From Paeniglutamicibacter antarcticus (GTDB lineage: Bacteria > Actinomycetota > Actinomycetes > Actinomycetales > Micrococcaceae): a DNA stretch of 64,000 nucleotides. The position numbers were made by a program, and so were the translations under genes. The stretch covers positions 1-64,000 of the forward strand of contig NZ_CZJT01000116.1 of the NCBI RefSeq assembly GCF_900010755.1. Direction: 5' to 3'. How positions within the stretch are numbered: position 1 is the stretch's first letter; each line of letters begins with the position of its first letter. This document shows, piece by piece, positions 1-8,973 of the stretch. Below the pieces are notes generated by a model, which was not told where the DNA came from, searched no databases, and saw only the letters and a list, made by a program, of their open reading frames with translations.

Positions 1-312
1 CCATAATGCCCGCCCGCCCCGGAACGAGTTCAGGCGCTGATGACTGACCTGCAAGTTTTTTGCGGCCGCAAAGATCTTCCTGCGCTCGGTGGGCAGGGGA
101 AGCCGGGATCGGGCGTGGAGTGCAGGTGATGTTTTGGATCAGACCGAGAGCCTCGGACTACGCATCAGCGAACACCGGGAACAGCTGTTGACTTCGAATG
201 TCCGGGCACACCTTGCTTCGGCGGGCCTCCTCGGATCGTGAGCAAAGGCGTTAGGAAGGCGCCCACAACCGATCCACTGTTGCTTCCGCACCCCCGGGAC
301 TAGGATTCAGCC
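1..312. other. Left edge: no complete gene, possible 3' gene fragment
   Basis: No intact gene is visible here. On the + strand, the frame ending at the TGA at 239-241 reads like protein over roughly 125-238 (Asp-Val-Leu-Asp-Gln-Thr-Glu, then a Glu/Arg/Leu-rich helical tail), but it meets two stops near 37-42 and has no good start. It may be the remnant 3' end of a gene. The remainder, up to the start codon at 313, holds only the leader of the AhpD-like gene. Confidence 0.3.
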
Positions 313-765
313 ATGGAATCCCGTGTAAATCTCAGTAAGTCCGACCCGGCCGCGTACGCCGCGTTGATGGCAATGAACACCTCCGTCAGCGAATCCGCCC
401 TTGCCGCGGGCCTCGACGCCAAATTGTGCGAGCTCATCAAGATCCGGGCCTCTCAGATCAACGGTTGCAGCTACTGCCTGCGCATGCACACCCGCGATGC
501 CCTGAAGCTCGGTGAAAGCACCGACAGATTGGCCGTGCTCTCCGCTTGGGCCGAGTCCGACTATTTCTCGGCCACGGAACGGGCAGCCCTTGCCTTGAGC
601 GAATCAATCACCAGGGTTTCCGAGGGACAAGTGCCCCGGGATGTCTACACCATGGCTTCAGCGGTACTCACCGATGCGCAGGTTTCGGCCGTCGGGTGGC
701 TGACTGCTGCGATCAACGTGTTCAACCGGATCGCCATCACTTCCCGCTACCCGGTCAAACCCTGA
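313..765 (+). CDS. AhpD-like / carboxymuconolactone decarboxylase family protein
   Basis: A 150-residue protein of the AhpD/CMD fold, an all-helical cytoplasmic family that includes alkylhydroperoxidase-type reductases. The signature redox motif is present: Cys52-x2-Cys55-x3-His59 within GCSYCLRMH, preceded by the usual ELIKIRASQINGC helix. The length is typical of single-domain members. The two cysteines and the His predict thiol peroxidase-like activity, but the substrate cannot be read from sequence. It converges on the response regulator gene and overlaps its 3' end by 19 bases, so the two may interfere transcriptionally. The ATG start follows a weak GA-rich region. Confidence 0.85.
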   Translation: MESRVNLSKSDPAAYAALMAMNTSVSESALAAGLDAKLCELIKIRASQINGCSYCLRMHTRDALKLGESTDRLAVLSAWAESDYFSATERAALALSESITRVSEGQVPRDVYTMASAVLTDAQVSAVGWLTAAINVFNRIAITSRYPVKP

Positions 766-1412
766 TTAGTGCCTTGGCCCTGCAGATAGGTGATCACCGC
801 CAGCACCCGGCGGTGGTCTTCGGGCGCGGCCGCCAGATCCAGCTTGGCCAGAATGTTTCCCACATGCGTTTCGATCGTGCGTTCGGTCAACCACAGGCGT
901 TGGGCGATGCCCAGCTTGGTTCGCCCCTCGGCCATCAGCGCCAAAACCTCACGCTCACGCAGCGTCAGTAATTCCATGGTTCGCCTGGTGCGAGCCGCGC
1001 CAATAAGTTCGAGTACCAGTTCCGAATCCAGGGCGGTGCCGCCGTTGCGGACCCGGTGCAGGGTGGCAATGAAATCGTTCACATCCAATACCCGGTCCTT
1101 GAGCAGATAGGCAAAATATCCGCCCGGGACCAGCTTTGCCGTGTGCGTGGTTTCCAGGCGTTGGGACAAAAGCACGATGCCCAGCCGCGGAAATTCACCA
1201 CGGAGTTCCAGTGCCGCACGTGCCCCGTCGTCGTTGAAGTCCGGCGGCATGCGCACGTCGCAGATCAACAGGTCGGGTTCCAGCAATCGCGTTTGGGTAA
1301 CAGCTGCCACCGCATCCCCCACCGCTGCAACAACCTGGTGTCCAGCATCGGCCAGGAGGTTGGCCAGCCCCTCCCTGAACAGAACCGCATCTTCGGCCAG
1401 CACTATGCGCAT
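747..1412 (-). CDS. NarL/LuxR-type response regulator
   Basis: A 221-residue two-component response regulator. The receiver domain (about 1-120) carries the acidic pair Glu7/Asp8 and the phospho-acceptor Asp52 in LLICDVRMP, with a Lys near 104 in the switch region. A LuxR-type helix-turn-helix occupies about 145-210, with LTLREREVLALMAEG and the recognition helix ERTIETHVGNILAKL. It lies directly downstream of, and overlaps by 10 bases, the histidine kinase gene, so the pair is cotranscribed and presumably works together. Target genes are unknown. It overlaps the converging AhpD-like gene at its 3' end. Confidence 0.93.
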   Translation of the reverse strand: MRIVLAEDAVLFREGLANLLADAGHQVVAAVGDAVAAVTQTRLLEPDLLICDVRMPPDFNDDGARAALELRGEFPRLGIVLLSQRLETTHTAKLVPGGYFAYLLKDRVLDVNDFIATLHRVRNGGTALDSELVLELIGAARTRRTMELLTLREREVLALMAEGRTKLGIAQRLWLTERTIETHVGNILAKLDLAAAPEDHRRVLAVITYLQGQGTNQGLTG

Positions 1413-3364
1413 GGAAGCACTGCCTCCAACGTGGTGCCGCGGCCCAGGACGCTGGCAATGCCCAGGGATCCGCCCAGCGCCTTGACCCTGTCTTCAAGGC
1501 CGGTCAGTCCGCCACCGGCGATTTGCCTGGCTCCTCCGCATCCGTCATCGCTCACGCACAAACGCAGCCCGTTTCCATGTCGATCCAGGGTTACAGTGAT
1601 CCGTTGGGCGTTGGAGTGTTTGGCCGCGTTGTGTACGGCTTCCGAAGCAACGAAGTAGGCGGTGGCCGCAACCATCTCCGGCACCACCGGCAACGGTTCG
1701 GAAATTGTGAGGGACAACGGGGTCGGGGACCTGCCACTTAACTGGCGAAGAGCCGCCGGCAGGCCTTCGTCCAGGGCGCTGGGCCTGATGCCGTGGGCCA
1801 GCTGCCGCAACTCGGCCACGGCAGTACCTAGTTCGGCGACCGATTCGTCAAGCGCCGATCTCAGCTTTTCGTTCCCGTCAGGCAACTGCCGCTGGATTCG
1901 GCGCAGTCCCATCCCGAGCGCCATCAAGCGTTGTTGCGCACCGTCATGCAGATCGCGTTCCAGTCGTTGGCGTTCATGGTGGGCCGCCATCAGCAGCCGT
2001 GCCCGGCTGGCCTCAACCTCAGTCAAAGCGGCAGCCAGCTCGAGTTGCTGCCGCCCCGTTTCCACCATTGGCGCGATTTTCCTGATGACATCCGCGTTAA
2101 ACGCCAACACCCGGGATTCCACGGGAAGGATCAGACCGATAGGCCGCCCTGTCAACATGACCACGACGCCCTCGGCCATCTCCAGTCCCATCCCATGGGC
2201 GTCGTGATAAATCGACCCGCCGGGCTCAAGATACCCGAGGCGAAGGCCGGAATCCTCAGTGGCGTTACGCAACGCCGCCTCCAAATCAGTGGGTTTCGCA
2301 CCGCCCTCCAGAACCTGACTTCCGAAGATCGACAACGCGTCCATGAGTCGCTCGTGCTCAGCATAGAAGACCCTGCCTACCACCCTGCGGATCCGCGGAT
2401 ACAGGCTGGCCACGCCGACGGTTCCGAGTACCACTCCGGCAACGGTGAGCATCGCGGACGACTGATCCGCCACCCCTGGCCAACGCATGAGCAGTGCAGT
2501 CAGCGCGATCGCCAGGCCGAGCACCAGAAAGAACGCGAAGAAGGACACCAGCACCCTGCCGGCATCGAAGAGGTCCGAGCGCAGGATGGCCACTCCAATG
2601 GCCGATGGGATCAACACATTCATGCTCAGCAAGCCATAGACAACTATCGAAGCGTGCCCGTTGATCAAATACCCCGCCCAGCAGAGCAACAGCGTCGCCG
2701 GGACGCTGAGCCCGGCAACGACCAACCACCTTATCTGATTCTTCGCTTCAGGGTCAGAGGACCTGAATCGCCTGAGCAACCTCAAGGCACAGAACGCCAG
2801 CAGCACCAGAAAGACAGGCAGCAGAAGCGCCGCCCCGAGATCGGCTCCGGGGATGGGCGAGGTCCAACGATAGGATTCCTGGAAGCCGGTGACGTACCTG
2901 CCTGCACCCACGGAGACAAGGATCCCGAAGACCACGGCGATAAGAATCAGGCAGCGGGCAAGGTTCCTGTCGAACCGGGTTTCAAAGCGGCCCGCGGGAA
3001 AAACCAAGAGCATCAGTGCCCACGGAAGGTAAAGCAGCATCCAGCTTCCCTGGGTCAATGACACCAGCACTGCACTGACGGGCATACTTGGATGCTGCTG
3101 CGCGGCGGCCAAATAGGTGTCGTAGACACCTATTCCCAGCATGATCAGTCCGGCGACGCTGAGCAGCGCCCCGACCCAGTGAAGCGGAAAGCGCCGGGTA
3201 ATGATCGAGCCCAGGACCAATCCGGGCAGGGACATGGCCAACGTCATGACCATCCATCCAGTCGCCGACGCATCAATCCCGGTCGCCACGGCCCACACAG
3301 CTACGGCCACCAGTGCCACGGCCAAGGGAGGGGTGGTCCTTGAGAGAATCCGCGCCCAAACCAT
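1403..3364 (-). CDS. Membrane sensor histidine kinase (HisKA_3 / NarX type)
   Basis: A 653-residue sensor kinase partnered with the response regulator that follows. The N-terminal half holds many hydrophobic segments (about 15-330), so the input is probably membrane-associated. A short GAF-like region precedes the HisKA_3 dimerisation domain, whose phospho-acceptor is His473 in ERDLHDGAQQRL. The ATPase domain has the N-box around 578-585 (HNAAKHSN), and G-box glycines near 608-640. The multi-span N-terminus resembles actinobacterial NarL-type kinases rather than periplasmic sensors. The signal is unknown. The ATG start is the first in frame; no strong ribosome site was found. Confidence 0.92.
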   Translation of the reverse strand: MVWARILSRTTPPLAVALVAVAVWAVATGIDASATGWMVMTLAMSLPGLVLGSIITRRFPLHWVGALLSVAGLIMLGIGVYDTYLAAAQQHPSMPVSAVLVSLTQGSWMLLYLPWALMLLVFPAGRFETRFDRNLARCLILIAVVFGILVSVGAGRYVTGFQESYRWTSPIPGADLGAALLLPVFLVLLAFCALRLLRRFRSSDPEAKNQIRWLVVAGLSVPATLLLCWAGYLINGHASIVVYGLLSMNVLIPSAIGVAILRSDLFDAGRVLVSFFAFFLVLGLAIALTALLMRWPGVADQSSAMLTVAGVVLGTVGVASLYPRIRRVVGRVFYAEHERLMDALSIFGSQVLEGGAKPTDLEAALRNATEDSGLRLGYLEPGGSIYHDAHGMGLEMAEGVVVMLTGRPIGLILPVESRVLAFNADVIRKIAPMVETGRQQLELAAALTEVEASRARLLMAAHHERQRLERDLHDGAQQRLMALGMGLRRIQRQLPDGNEKLRSALDESVAELGTAVAELRQLAHGIRPSALDEGLPAALRQLSGRSPTPLSLTISEPLPVVPEMVAATAYFVASEAVHNAAKHSNAQRITVTLDRHGNGLRLCVSDDGCGGARQIAGGGLTGLEDRVKALGGSLGIASVLGRGTTLEAVLPCA

Positions 3365-3518
3365 GGGCCAAGTTTAAGCCCGCGGTGGCGCACTGCGCCT
3401 CCGTGCCAGCACCCTACATTCTTCAGAAACAGCACCGATCCGCCGCGGCCCAAACCCGCCCATGCTGGTGGAACAGGCAATCAAAGTGCATCGACACTAT
3501 CCAGGAAAGGCGAAAGCC

Positions 3519-4271
3519 ATGGTGCGGACAAGCGAAGTTGGGTACCACAGGTCAGTGGCTACAGTGCGCGACCTGCGTGGTTTATGGCGGATACTCGCGG
3601 CGTTTGTGGTCCTCATGGGCCCCCTGAGCATCCTGACGATTCGAGCGATCATGCCGTACTGGAGCACTGATGCTCCCTCGGAGTTGGTGGCTCAGTCGTT
3701 GGCGCATCAATCGACGCTCGATCTCATGGTCTGGTCAGGACTCTTCTTCAGCCCGGTGTTGCTGCTCAGTGTTGCGGCAATTGCCTATGTGGCCAGGCGA
3801 GGTTCTCCGGTTCTGGCCACGATCGGAGGTGCACTGAGCTTCATTGGGTGGAGCATGGGCGCAACCACGGTGAACATGGACTACTTGGTTTCCCAGCTGG
3901 GGGCCTCCGGGTTCGACCAAGCGCTCATCGTCCGCATTAGCGATGCACTGCAGAACAGTGGCTTTGCCGCGGTCGGTGGAATTATCTGGCTCATCGGCCA
4001 CATCGTCGGCATGATCCTGATAGGCATTGCATTGGGCCGTGCCGGGATCATCAAGTGGTGGGCGGCCACTGCCCTGATGGTTTCCCAACCCTTCCATTTC
4101 ATTGCTGCTGTGGTGATTCCCAGTCGTTTGCTTGATGTGACACTCGGCTGGGGGCTAACAACTTTGGTGAGCCTCATGGTCAGCATTGCCATCCTGAAGA
4201 TGGACAACGGCCAATGGGACCTGGCACCCCTCAGCAAGGCGGCTTCTTCCAGCGGGGACCGGACCCTTTGA
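3519..4271 (+). CDS. Hypothetical multi-span membrane protein (DUF4386-like)
   Basis: A protein of about 250 residues with five to six predicted membrane segments: VLMGPLSILTIRAIM, LFFSPVLLLSVAAIAYVA, ATIGGALSFIGWSMG, the central IIWLIGHIVGMILIGIALG and a final LTTLVSLMVSIAILKM. The arrangement recalls DUF4386-type integral membrane proteins, but the match is by eye only. I chose the ATG at 3519 because AGGAAAGG lies 9 bases upstream; an earlier in-frame ATG at 3462 has no ribosome site. It converges on hipA across a strong stem-loop. The function is unknown. Confidence 0.75.
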   Translation: MVRTSEVGYHRSVATVRDLRGLWRILAAFVVLMGPLSILTIRAIMPYWSTDAPSELVAQSLAHQSTLDLMVWSGLFFSPVLLLSVAAIAYVARRGSPVLATIGGALSFIGWSMGATTVNMDYLVSQLGASGFDQALIVRISDALQNSGFAAVGGIIWLIGHIVGMILIGIALGRAGIIKWWAATALMVSQPFHFIAAVVIPSRLLDVTLGWGLTTLVSLMVSIAILKMDNGQWDLAPLSKAASSSGDRTL

Positions 4272-4291
4272 TGAAACCTTTTGGCTGAGAT

Positions 4292-4334
4292 CGTTCCCTG
4301 TTCCGACCGAGCTTTTCGGCCGGAGCAGGGAACG
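4292..4334. terminator. Bidirectional terminator between convergent genes
   Basis: Two 18-base arms (4292-4309 and 4317-4334) pair at 17 of 18 positions around a 7-base loop containing TTTT. The element sits exactly between the stop of the membrane protein gene and the stop of hipA, as expected for a shared terminator. There is no long flanking T-tract. Confidence 0.75.
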
Positions 4335-4337
4335 TTG

Positions 4338-5528
4338 TCATGCTTCCAGTTCGTGCCGGCGAAAACGCAGTTCCCGTTGGGTTCCGTTGAGCGGCGAACC
4401 TTCGAATGGCAGCAACGACAAGTCAATCGACATTGCCGCCTTCAGCGCGAGGTTGTTTGCCGAAGCAACCGTCCTGGGCGGAAGACCCAAGGTATTTGCG
4501 AATTCTGTCCAATGCCGGGCCCTGAGGTTTTTCAGTTTCCCGGCGATGGGCAACGCCATGGTTTCGTCGCCGTACAACAAGGTGCAGGGAACGTCGTACA
4601 CCGGGGCCGGGGCAAAAAACCCTGTTCCATCTCCGAGGATCGAAATATTCTTGGCATGCAGGTCGCCGTTTCCGCTGAGCCAGGCAAAAAGAAACTGAAG
4701 ATAGAAATTTCTGAGCGCGGGCAAAGGCATCCTGCACTTTTCAGCAAGGGCAAGAGCGAGGGCTTCCGCCGAGACCCCGTATTTGAGCGCAGGCGGCAGG
4801 TCCATGACTTGGGTTCCATCTTCCAACGGAAGCCTGTCCCACTGTCCGGTGGGCCCCTTTGTACGGTCGAACCGTTTGACCAACAGTCCTTCGCGGCCGG
4901 TCCTGTCAAGAACCACTTCGGCGGAGGCCACCGGGATTCCCAACGCTCTGGCAGCTGCCAAATGGGCGGCTTCGTTGACCACCAGATGGGGGTTTTCCGC
5001 GGGGTCAATCTTTAAGAGGAATCGTTGCCCGCGCGTTGCCAACGGCGTGGTGAGCATGGATGCACTCGCCTTGTCCTGGACGCCGGGCAGCCCATGCAAG
5101 TCCACGGAATTGGCCAGGGCCGCGAAATCCAGGTCTCCAGGATGCGAAGCATCTGCCAAAGCGTCGGGCTCCACAGGGGATTCGCCGGCAGGCACGATCT
5201 GTACATCGCCGGGGACATCCGCTCCGACCGCCAGCAGCAAAGTCAGTTCGTCATCAAAACTTGTCTTGGCAGCGTTCTTAAGGACCGTCAACCGATGGCC
5301 TTCGGGCAACAGCCCGGCAAAAAATGCGGGAATGGCACCGTTCGCGGTCTCCACCGGGCCGCCGGAGAGCGGCAGGGAGAACGCCACTTGAGGATGGCCG
5401 GCGGCAAGGTAGTCGCTTGTATAGGCAAAACGAACGACACCCGAGTCCATGCGTTCCATGGTTCCCGCGAGCGTCCCGTTCTTGTAGACGTCGGCGGCCA
5501 CAACGCGTTTGAGCATTTCCAGGTTCAT
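4338..5528 (-). CDS. hipA: HipA-type serine/threonine kinase toxin
   Basis: A 396-residue HipA-family toxin kinase; E. coli HipA inactivates glutamyl-tRNA synthetase by phosphorylation. The N-terminal HipA_N region (about 10-110) includes SLPLSGGP and LLPEGHRL. The kinase core has a candidate ATP-binding Lys173 in FLLKIDP, the catalytic loop GNGDLHAKN with Asp289, and the metal-binding Asp312 in VYDV. A Ser-rich loop near 155-159 sits where E. coli HipA has its autophosphorylated serine. All key residues look intact, so it is probably active. It follows hipB with stop and start sharing one base (TGATG), implying translational coupling. It is slightly shorter than E. coli HipA (440). Confidence 0.93.
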   Translation of the reverse strand: MNLEMLKRVVAADVYKNGTLAGTMERMDSGVVRFAYTSDYLAAGHPQVAFSLPLSGGPVETANGAIPAFFAGLLPEGHRLTVLKNAAKTSFDDELTLLLAVGADVPGDVQIVPAGESPVEPDALADASHPGDLDFAALANSVDLHGLPGVQDKASASMLTTPLATRGQRFLLKIDPAENPHLVVNEAAHLAAARALGIPVASAEVVLDRTGREGLLVKRFDRTKGPTGQWDRLPLEDGTQVMDLPPALKYGVSAEALALALAEKCRMPLPALRNFYLQFLFAWLSGNGDLHAKNISILGDGTGFFAPAPVYDVPCTLLYGDETMALPIAGKLKNLRARHWTEFANTLGLPPRTVASANNLALKAAMSIDLSLLPFEGSPLNGTQRELRFRRHELEA

Positions 5529-5725
5529 CAGATGACCGTCAACTTCAACCCCAGGACATTGAGCACCGAGGAAACAGCCTTCAGCGAAGGGTTTCCGGTG
5601 TCCGATTCGATGGCGCGAACCGTCCGCTCCGAGACCTCCGCCAGATCCGCAAGGTCGAGTTGGGTCAGGCCGGCCCGCTTGCGGGCGGTGCGGATGGTGG
5701 CGGCGAGCTCCGAAACGTCAGCCAT
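5528..5725 (-). CDS. hipB: HipB-type XRE antitoxin
   Basis: A 65-residue helix-turn-helix antitoxin. The Cro/XRE fold spans nearly the whole protein: AGLTQLDLADLAEVSERTVR gives the HTH and SDTGNPSLKAVSSVLNVLG the following helices. The start at 5725 is supported by GGAGGTG a few bases upstream; longer in-frame starts run through the operator region and are unlikely. HipB proteins bind HipA and repress their own promoter through short palindromes, and three such palindromes lie just upstream here. The protein is short even for HipB, ending right after the core fold without an obvious unstructured tail. Confidence 0.9.
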   Translation of the reverse strand: MADVSELAATIRTARKRAGLTQLDLADLAEVSERTVRAIESDTGNPSLKAVSSVLNVLGLKLTVI

Positions 5726-5740
5726 TGGTGCACCTCCTAA

Positions 5741-5877
5741 CGGCAGGATATTGCCGATATGCGTTGATTCCTCTATCCACTCTCCACTAAAAGCCCCGTT
5801 TCGGCAATATCTTGCCGAAACGGGGCTTTTAGCACTGTAATCAATCCATAAATGGCAGAATCGGCAACATTTTGCCG
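5741..5877. promoter_or_regulatory. Three-copy hipBA operator array with palindromic terminator-like element
   Basis: Three 16-base palindromes of the form CGGCA-N6-TGCCG occur at 5741-5756, 5802-5817 and 5862-5877, spaced 61 and 60 bases start to start, upstream of hipB. This is what HipB repressors bind in other species. The middle copy is the core of a perfect 21-base inverted repeat (5787-5807 and 5812-5832, loop TATC) flanked by AAAAGCCCCG and CGGGGCTTTT, which also looks like a bidirectional intrinsic terminator for the upstream VOC gene. The binding protein is inferred from context. Confidence 0.8.
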
Positions 5878-5918
5878 ATTCACAGTCCGGAGCTGGCCGA
5901 TGATTCCCGGCCAGCGGA

Positions 5919-6297
5919 TCACCCGTTGGGTCGCTGCGGGATGTACTGCACGGCCCATTTGTTGCCGTCGGGATCGGCGAAGTACACAAAACTTCCCCAA
6001 TCTTGGACGTCGACCTCGCTGACCTCCACGCCGTTGGCGGCCAGCTTGGTCGTGCGCCGCCTGGATGTCACTGACCACCATTTGCATGTTGGGGGCGGTT
6101 CCCGGCGCCGCATCGGTCAGTCCCTCCCCGATACAGATCGAACAGGCCGAACCCGGCGGGGTTAGCTGCACGAAGCGGATCGACTCGCTTGGACGTTCAT
6201 CGAAGTCTGCGTTGAAGCCGACCTTGTTGACGTAGAAGTCCTTGGCCTGGTCCACATCGGACACGGGCACAAATACCAGTTCAAGTTTCCAGTCCAT
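5919..6297 (-). pseudogene. VOC/glyoxalase-like protein, frameshifted
   Basis: A VOC-superfamily protein of about 125 residues split across two frames. The start at 6297 follows GAGAGG and opens with a typical first beta-alpha module (VFVPVSDVDQAKDFYVNKVGF). Around 6050-6058 the frame breaks, and the C-terminal module continues in another frame (NGVEVSEVDVQDWGSFVYF, then DPDGNKWAVQYIP) to a stop at 5919. One extra base or two missing bases would reconcile the frames. The body is otherwise intact, so this is either a recent inactivation or a sequence error. VOC proteins include glyoxalases and resistance proteins; no specific role can be assigned. Confidence 0.8.
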
Positions 6298-6361
6298 GCC
6301 TCTCACGCTAGACCCGCCGCAAATCGCCTGTAAAGGGAGACCCCGGAGCAAAATTCCAGTC

Positions 6362-8002
6362 TTATTCGGGCATCAGGTCCCGGGTGCGGAAGCGCCAGAT
6401 CCCGGCGGCGGCCAATGCCAGGGCCAGTCCCGAGAGCACCACCAGTGGCAGCACGGCGAAGTCCTCGGCAGGGACCCGCGGTACAGCACCAAACGGGGTG
6501 GCCTTGATGGCAACTTCGGAGAGGGAGAACAACCCTCCGAACATGGCGGCCATGAGCGAAAGGCCGTAGACCGCCCAGGTGATTGCGGTGCTGGGTCGCG
6601 GCAGGAATCCCTGGCAGAAGAGCAGCACCCCCAGCATCAGCAGCACCGCCGGCCAGTAGGCAAGGGAAGCCGCGGCCATCGCACCGCCGGTGGCTGCCCC
6701 CTGGGACGACACCCCGGTCAGGTAACCGCCCAGCAACAACATCGCTGCCGAGCCAACCGCTGCCACCACCAGGTGTGCACCGAGCCAGCGGAACCGCGAC
6801 AGCGAGCCGGCCAGCTGGAGTTCGAGCCGACCGCTTTCTTCCTCGCCGCGTGCCGCGGCAAGCGCCTGGATCCCGAAGGCACCGGCGAGCAGCCCGTTGA
6901 ACAGCACGAAGATGCCCATGATCCCGTCAAGCATGCTGTGCCCGGTTCCCATGAAGGATTTGGCGAACTGGTTGTTCGGATCCAGCACCGCGGTCATGGC
7001 CTTGGCGACTCCGCCGAAGAAAAGCCCGGCCACCAAGGCTCCGAGGAACCAGCCGATCAACGATCCGCGCTGCATGCGCAGAACCAAGCCCACCGGGCTT
7101 GCCAGGAATCTCGTGGCGGTTGCCGGGCCACGGCGCTCCGGCAAGATCCCGGCGCCCAGGTCCCGTCGCGTTTCAAGTCGCAGGGCAAGGGCACCGCCGG
7201 CAACCGTGAGCCCCAGCAAGGCAAGGCCCGGCAGCCAATTATTCTCGCCGAAGGAGCGCATGTTCTGTGCCCACCCAATGGGCGAGAACCAGCTCAGTGC
7301 GCTCGGGGAGGTGTCACTTGCCTGCAGGTCGGCACCGGCCCTGACGAAGTAGAACAGTGCCAGGACCGCCACGCCCAGGGAGTTTGCCCCGCGGCTGGTG
7401 GTGGCCAGCTGGCCGCAGATCGTCGAAACCGCCAGGAAGGCAAGCCCGGTTCCTGCAATGGAGGCACCCATGACCCAAGACCCGTTGGCAGGCAATCCCA
7501 AGGACAGGCAGAGCAGCGAAATCAGCAATCCGGAGACAACACTCAAGGCTCCAACCACCAAATAGTTGGCCACCGAATAGGCGTGCCGCCCCAGGGCAGC
7601 GGAGCGCAGCAATTCGGTGCGCCCGGCTTCCTCATCGGCCCGGCCATTGCGGGTGACCAGGAAGATCGAGGCGAAGCCCAGGGCCACTGCAAGGGTCATC
7701 CAGATCTTGATGACCAAGATCCCGCCCAGGGAACCTGCGGCGTAGGGCAGGCCCGTCATCGCCGCGACGGCCGGGGTGTTAGCGATCTGGGAATACGCAT
7801 CGCGGGCAGCCTGGGTGGGGAAGGCCCGCTGTTGGGAGTCGTAGACCACTGGAATCATCAGGGCCAGGACAGCCGCCCAGATGATCAGCCTGAGCCAGTT
7901 GCGGCGCAGGATGAATCCGGCGGCAGTACCCAATCCGGCCAGCGAGCCGCTGGAAGCGGAGCTGCCGGAGATCGCCCGGCCGGCCAGCGTTGCGGTGCTC
8001 AT
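6362..8002 (-). CDS. ABC exporter permease (polyketide antibiotic exporter-like)
   Basis: A 546-residue integral membrane protein with about 12 hydrophobic segments in two similar halves, the layout of actinobacterial permeases annotated as exporters of polyketide antibiotics (TetAB/ABC-2 type). The N-terminal half contains LGTAAGFILRRNWLRLIIW and a long EEAGRTELLRSAALGRHAYSV loop; a second RGEEESGRLELQLAGSLSRF loop shows the internal repeat. The start ATG overlaps the ATPase stop (ATGA), so the two subunits are coupled. With the ATPase it forms a drug- or metabolite-exporting complex in the membrane; the substrate is unknown. Confidence 0.88.
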   Translation of the reverse strand: MSTATLAGRAISGSSASSGSLAGLGTAAGFILRRNWLRLIIWAAVLALMIPVVYDSQQRAFPTQAARDAYSQIANTPAVAAMTGLPYAAGSLGGILVIKIWMTLAVALGFASIFLVTRNGRADEEAGRTELLRSAALGRHAYSVANYLVVGALSVVSGLLISLLCLSLGLPANGSWVMGASIAGTGLAFLAVSTICGQLATTSRGANSLGVAVLALFYFVRAGADLQASDTSPSALSWFSPIGWAQNMRSFGENNWLPGLALLGLTVAGGALALRLETRRDLGAGILPERRGPATATRFLASPVGLVLRMQRGSLIGWFLGALVAGLFFGGVAKAMTAVLDPNNQFAKSFMGTGHSMLDGIMGIFVLFNGLLAGAFGIQALAAARGEEESGRLELQLAGSLSRFRWLGAHLVVAAVGSAAMLLLGGYLTGVSSQGAATGGAMAAASLAYWPAVLLMLGVLLFCQGFLPRPSTAITWAVYGLSLMAAMFGGLFSLSEVAIKATPFGAVPRVPAEDFAVLPLVVLSGLALALAAAGIWRFRTRDLMPE

Positions 8003-8955
8003 CGCGCACCCGCAGTGTCTGCTTGGGCATGGCTCCCGGTTTTGGCCTCGGCCGCTGGAACCGGCAACCCGCCGTAGTGGCGCAGGAAGAGATCCTCAAG
8101 TGATGGCGGGGCGGAGACCAGGGAACGCGGCGCGTAGCCGGCCAGCGCCCTCAGCACCCCGGCCAGGTCTTCGGATCCAACGGTGAAGATGGCCTTGGAA
8201 CCCTCAAGCACCAGGTCGTTGATCCCCGGAACACCGGCCAGCGCGGAGGCATCCCCGTCCAGCACCGCAGAAACCGTGGTGCGGTGCAGGTGGCGCAGCG
8301 CATCCAGGTGCCCCGCCTCAACAGTGACGCCATCACGGATGATGGTGACAGTGTCACAAAGCTTTTCAACCTCGGCGAAGATGTGGCTGGAGAGCAGCAC
8401 GCTGCGACCCTGGTCCTTGACCTCGCGGATGCAGGCGGTGAAAACCTGCTCCATCAGGGGGTCCAGGCCGGAGGTGGGTTCATCGAGCAGCAGCAATTCG
8501 GCATCCGAGGCCAGTGCCGCAACCAGCGCCACCTTTTGCCGGTTTCCCTTCGAGTAGCTGCGTGCCTTCTTGGTGGGATCAAGGTCAAAGCGTTCGAGCA
8601 GCTCATCGCGTTTGGCGGGGTCCACTCCCCCGCGTAGCTTCGAGAGGATGCCGATGGCTTGGCCACCGGTGAGGTTTGGCCACAGGGCCACCTCACCCGG
8701 GACATAGGCGATGCGCCGGTGCAAGGCCACCGCATCATCCCAAGGATCCCCTCCGAGCATCTTGACGCTGCCCGAATCGGCGCGCAGCAACCCGAGCAGG
8801 ATGCGGATGGTTGTCGATTTTCCCGAACCGTTGGGCCCGAGGAAACCGGCAACCTCTCCGGCTTCGACGTTCAAATCCAGGCCGGCCAGGGCCGCGGTGC
8901 TCCCGAAGTGCTTGTGCAGGTCGGTCACCGAGATGGCCGGGGTGTTGGAGGACAT
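7999..8955 (-). CDS. ABC transporter ATP-binding protein
   Basis: A 318-residue ATPase subunit. The Walker A motif is GPNGSGKSTT near residues 40-49, the Q-loop region is followed by the signature-like YSKGNRQKVALVAAL, and Walker B is LLLLDEPTSGLD with the His switch in LLSSHIFAEVEKL. The C-terminal extension beyond about 225 (HRTTVSAVLDGD onward) is typical of drug-export ATPases of the CcmA/DrrA type. It is followed by the permease with a 4-base overlap and preceded by the TetR regulator with an 18-base gap, so the three genes form one operon. Confidence 0.95.
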   Translation of the reverse strand: MSSNTPAISVTDLHKHFGSTAALAGLDLNVEAGEVAGFLGPNGSGKSTTIRILLGLLRADSGSVKMLGGDPWDDAVALHRRIAYVPGEVALWPNLTGGQAIGILSKLRGGVDPAKRDELLERFDLDPTKKARSYSKGNRQKVALVAALASDAELLLLDEPTSGLDPLMEQVFTACIREVKDQGRSVLLSSHIFAEVEKLCDTVTIIRDGVTVEAGHLDALRHLHRTTVSAVLDGDASALAGVPGINDLVLEGSKAIFTVGSEDLAGVLRALAGYAPRSLVSAPPSLEDLFLRHYGGLPVPAAEAKTGSHAQADTAGAR

Positions 8956-8973
8956 GGTTTTCTCCCTACCGTT

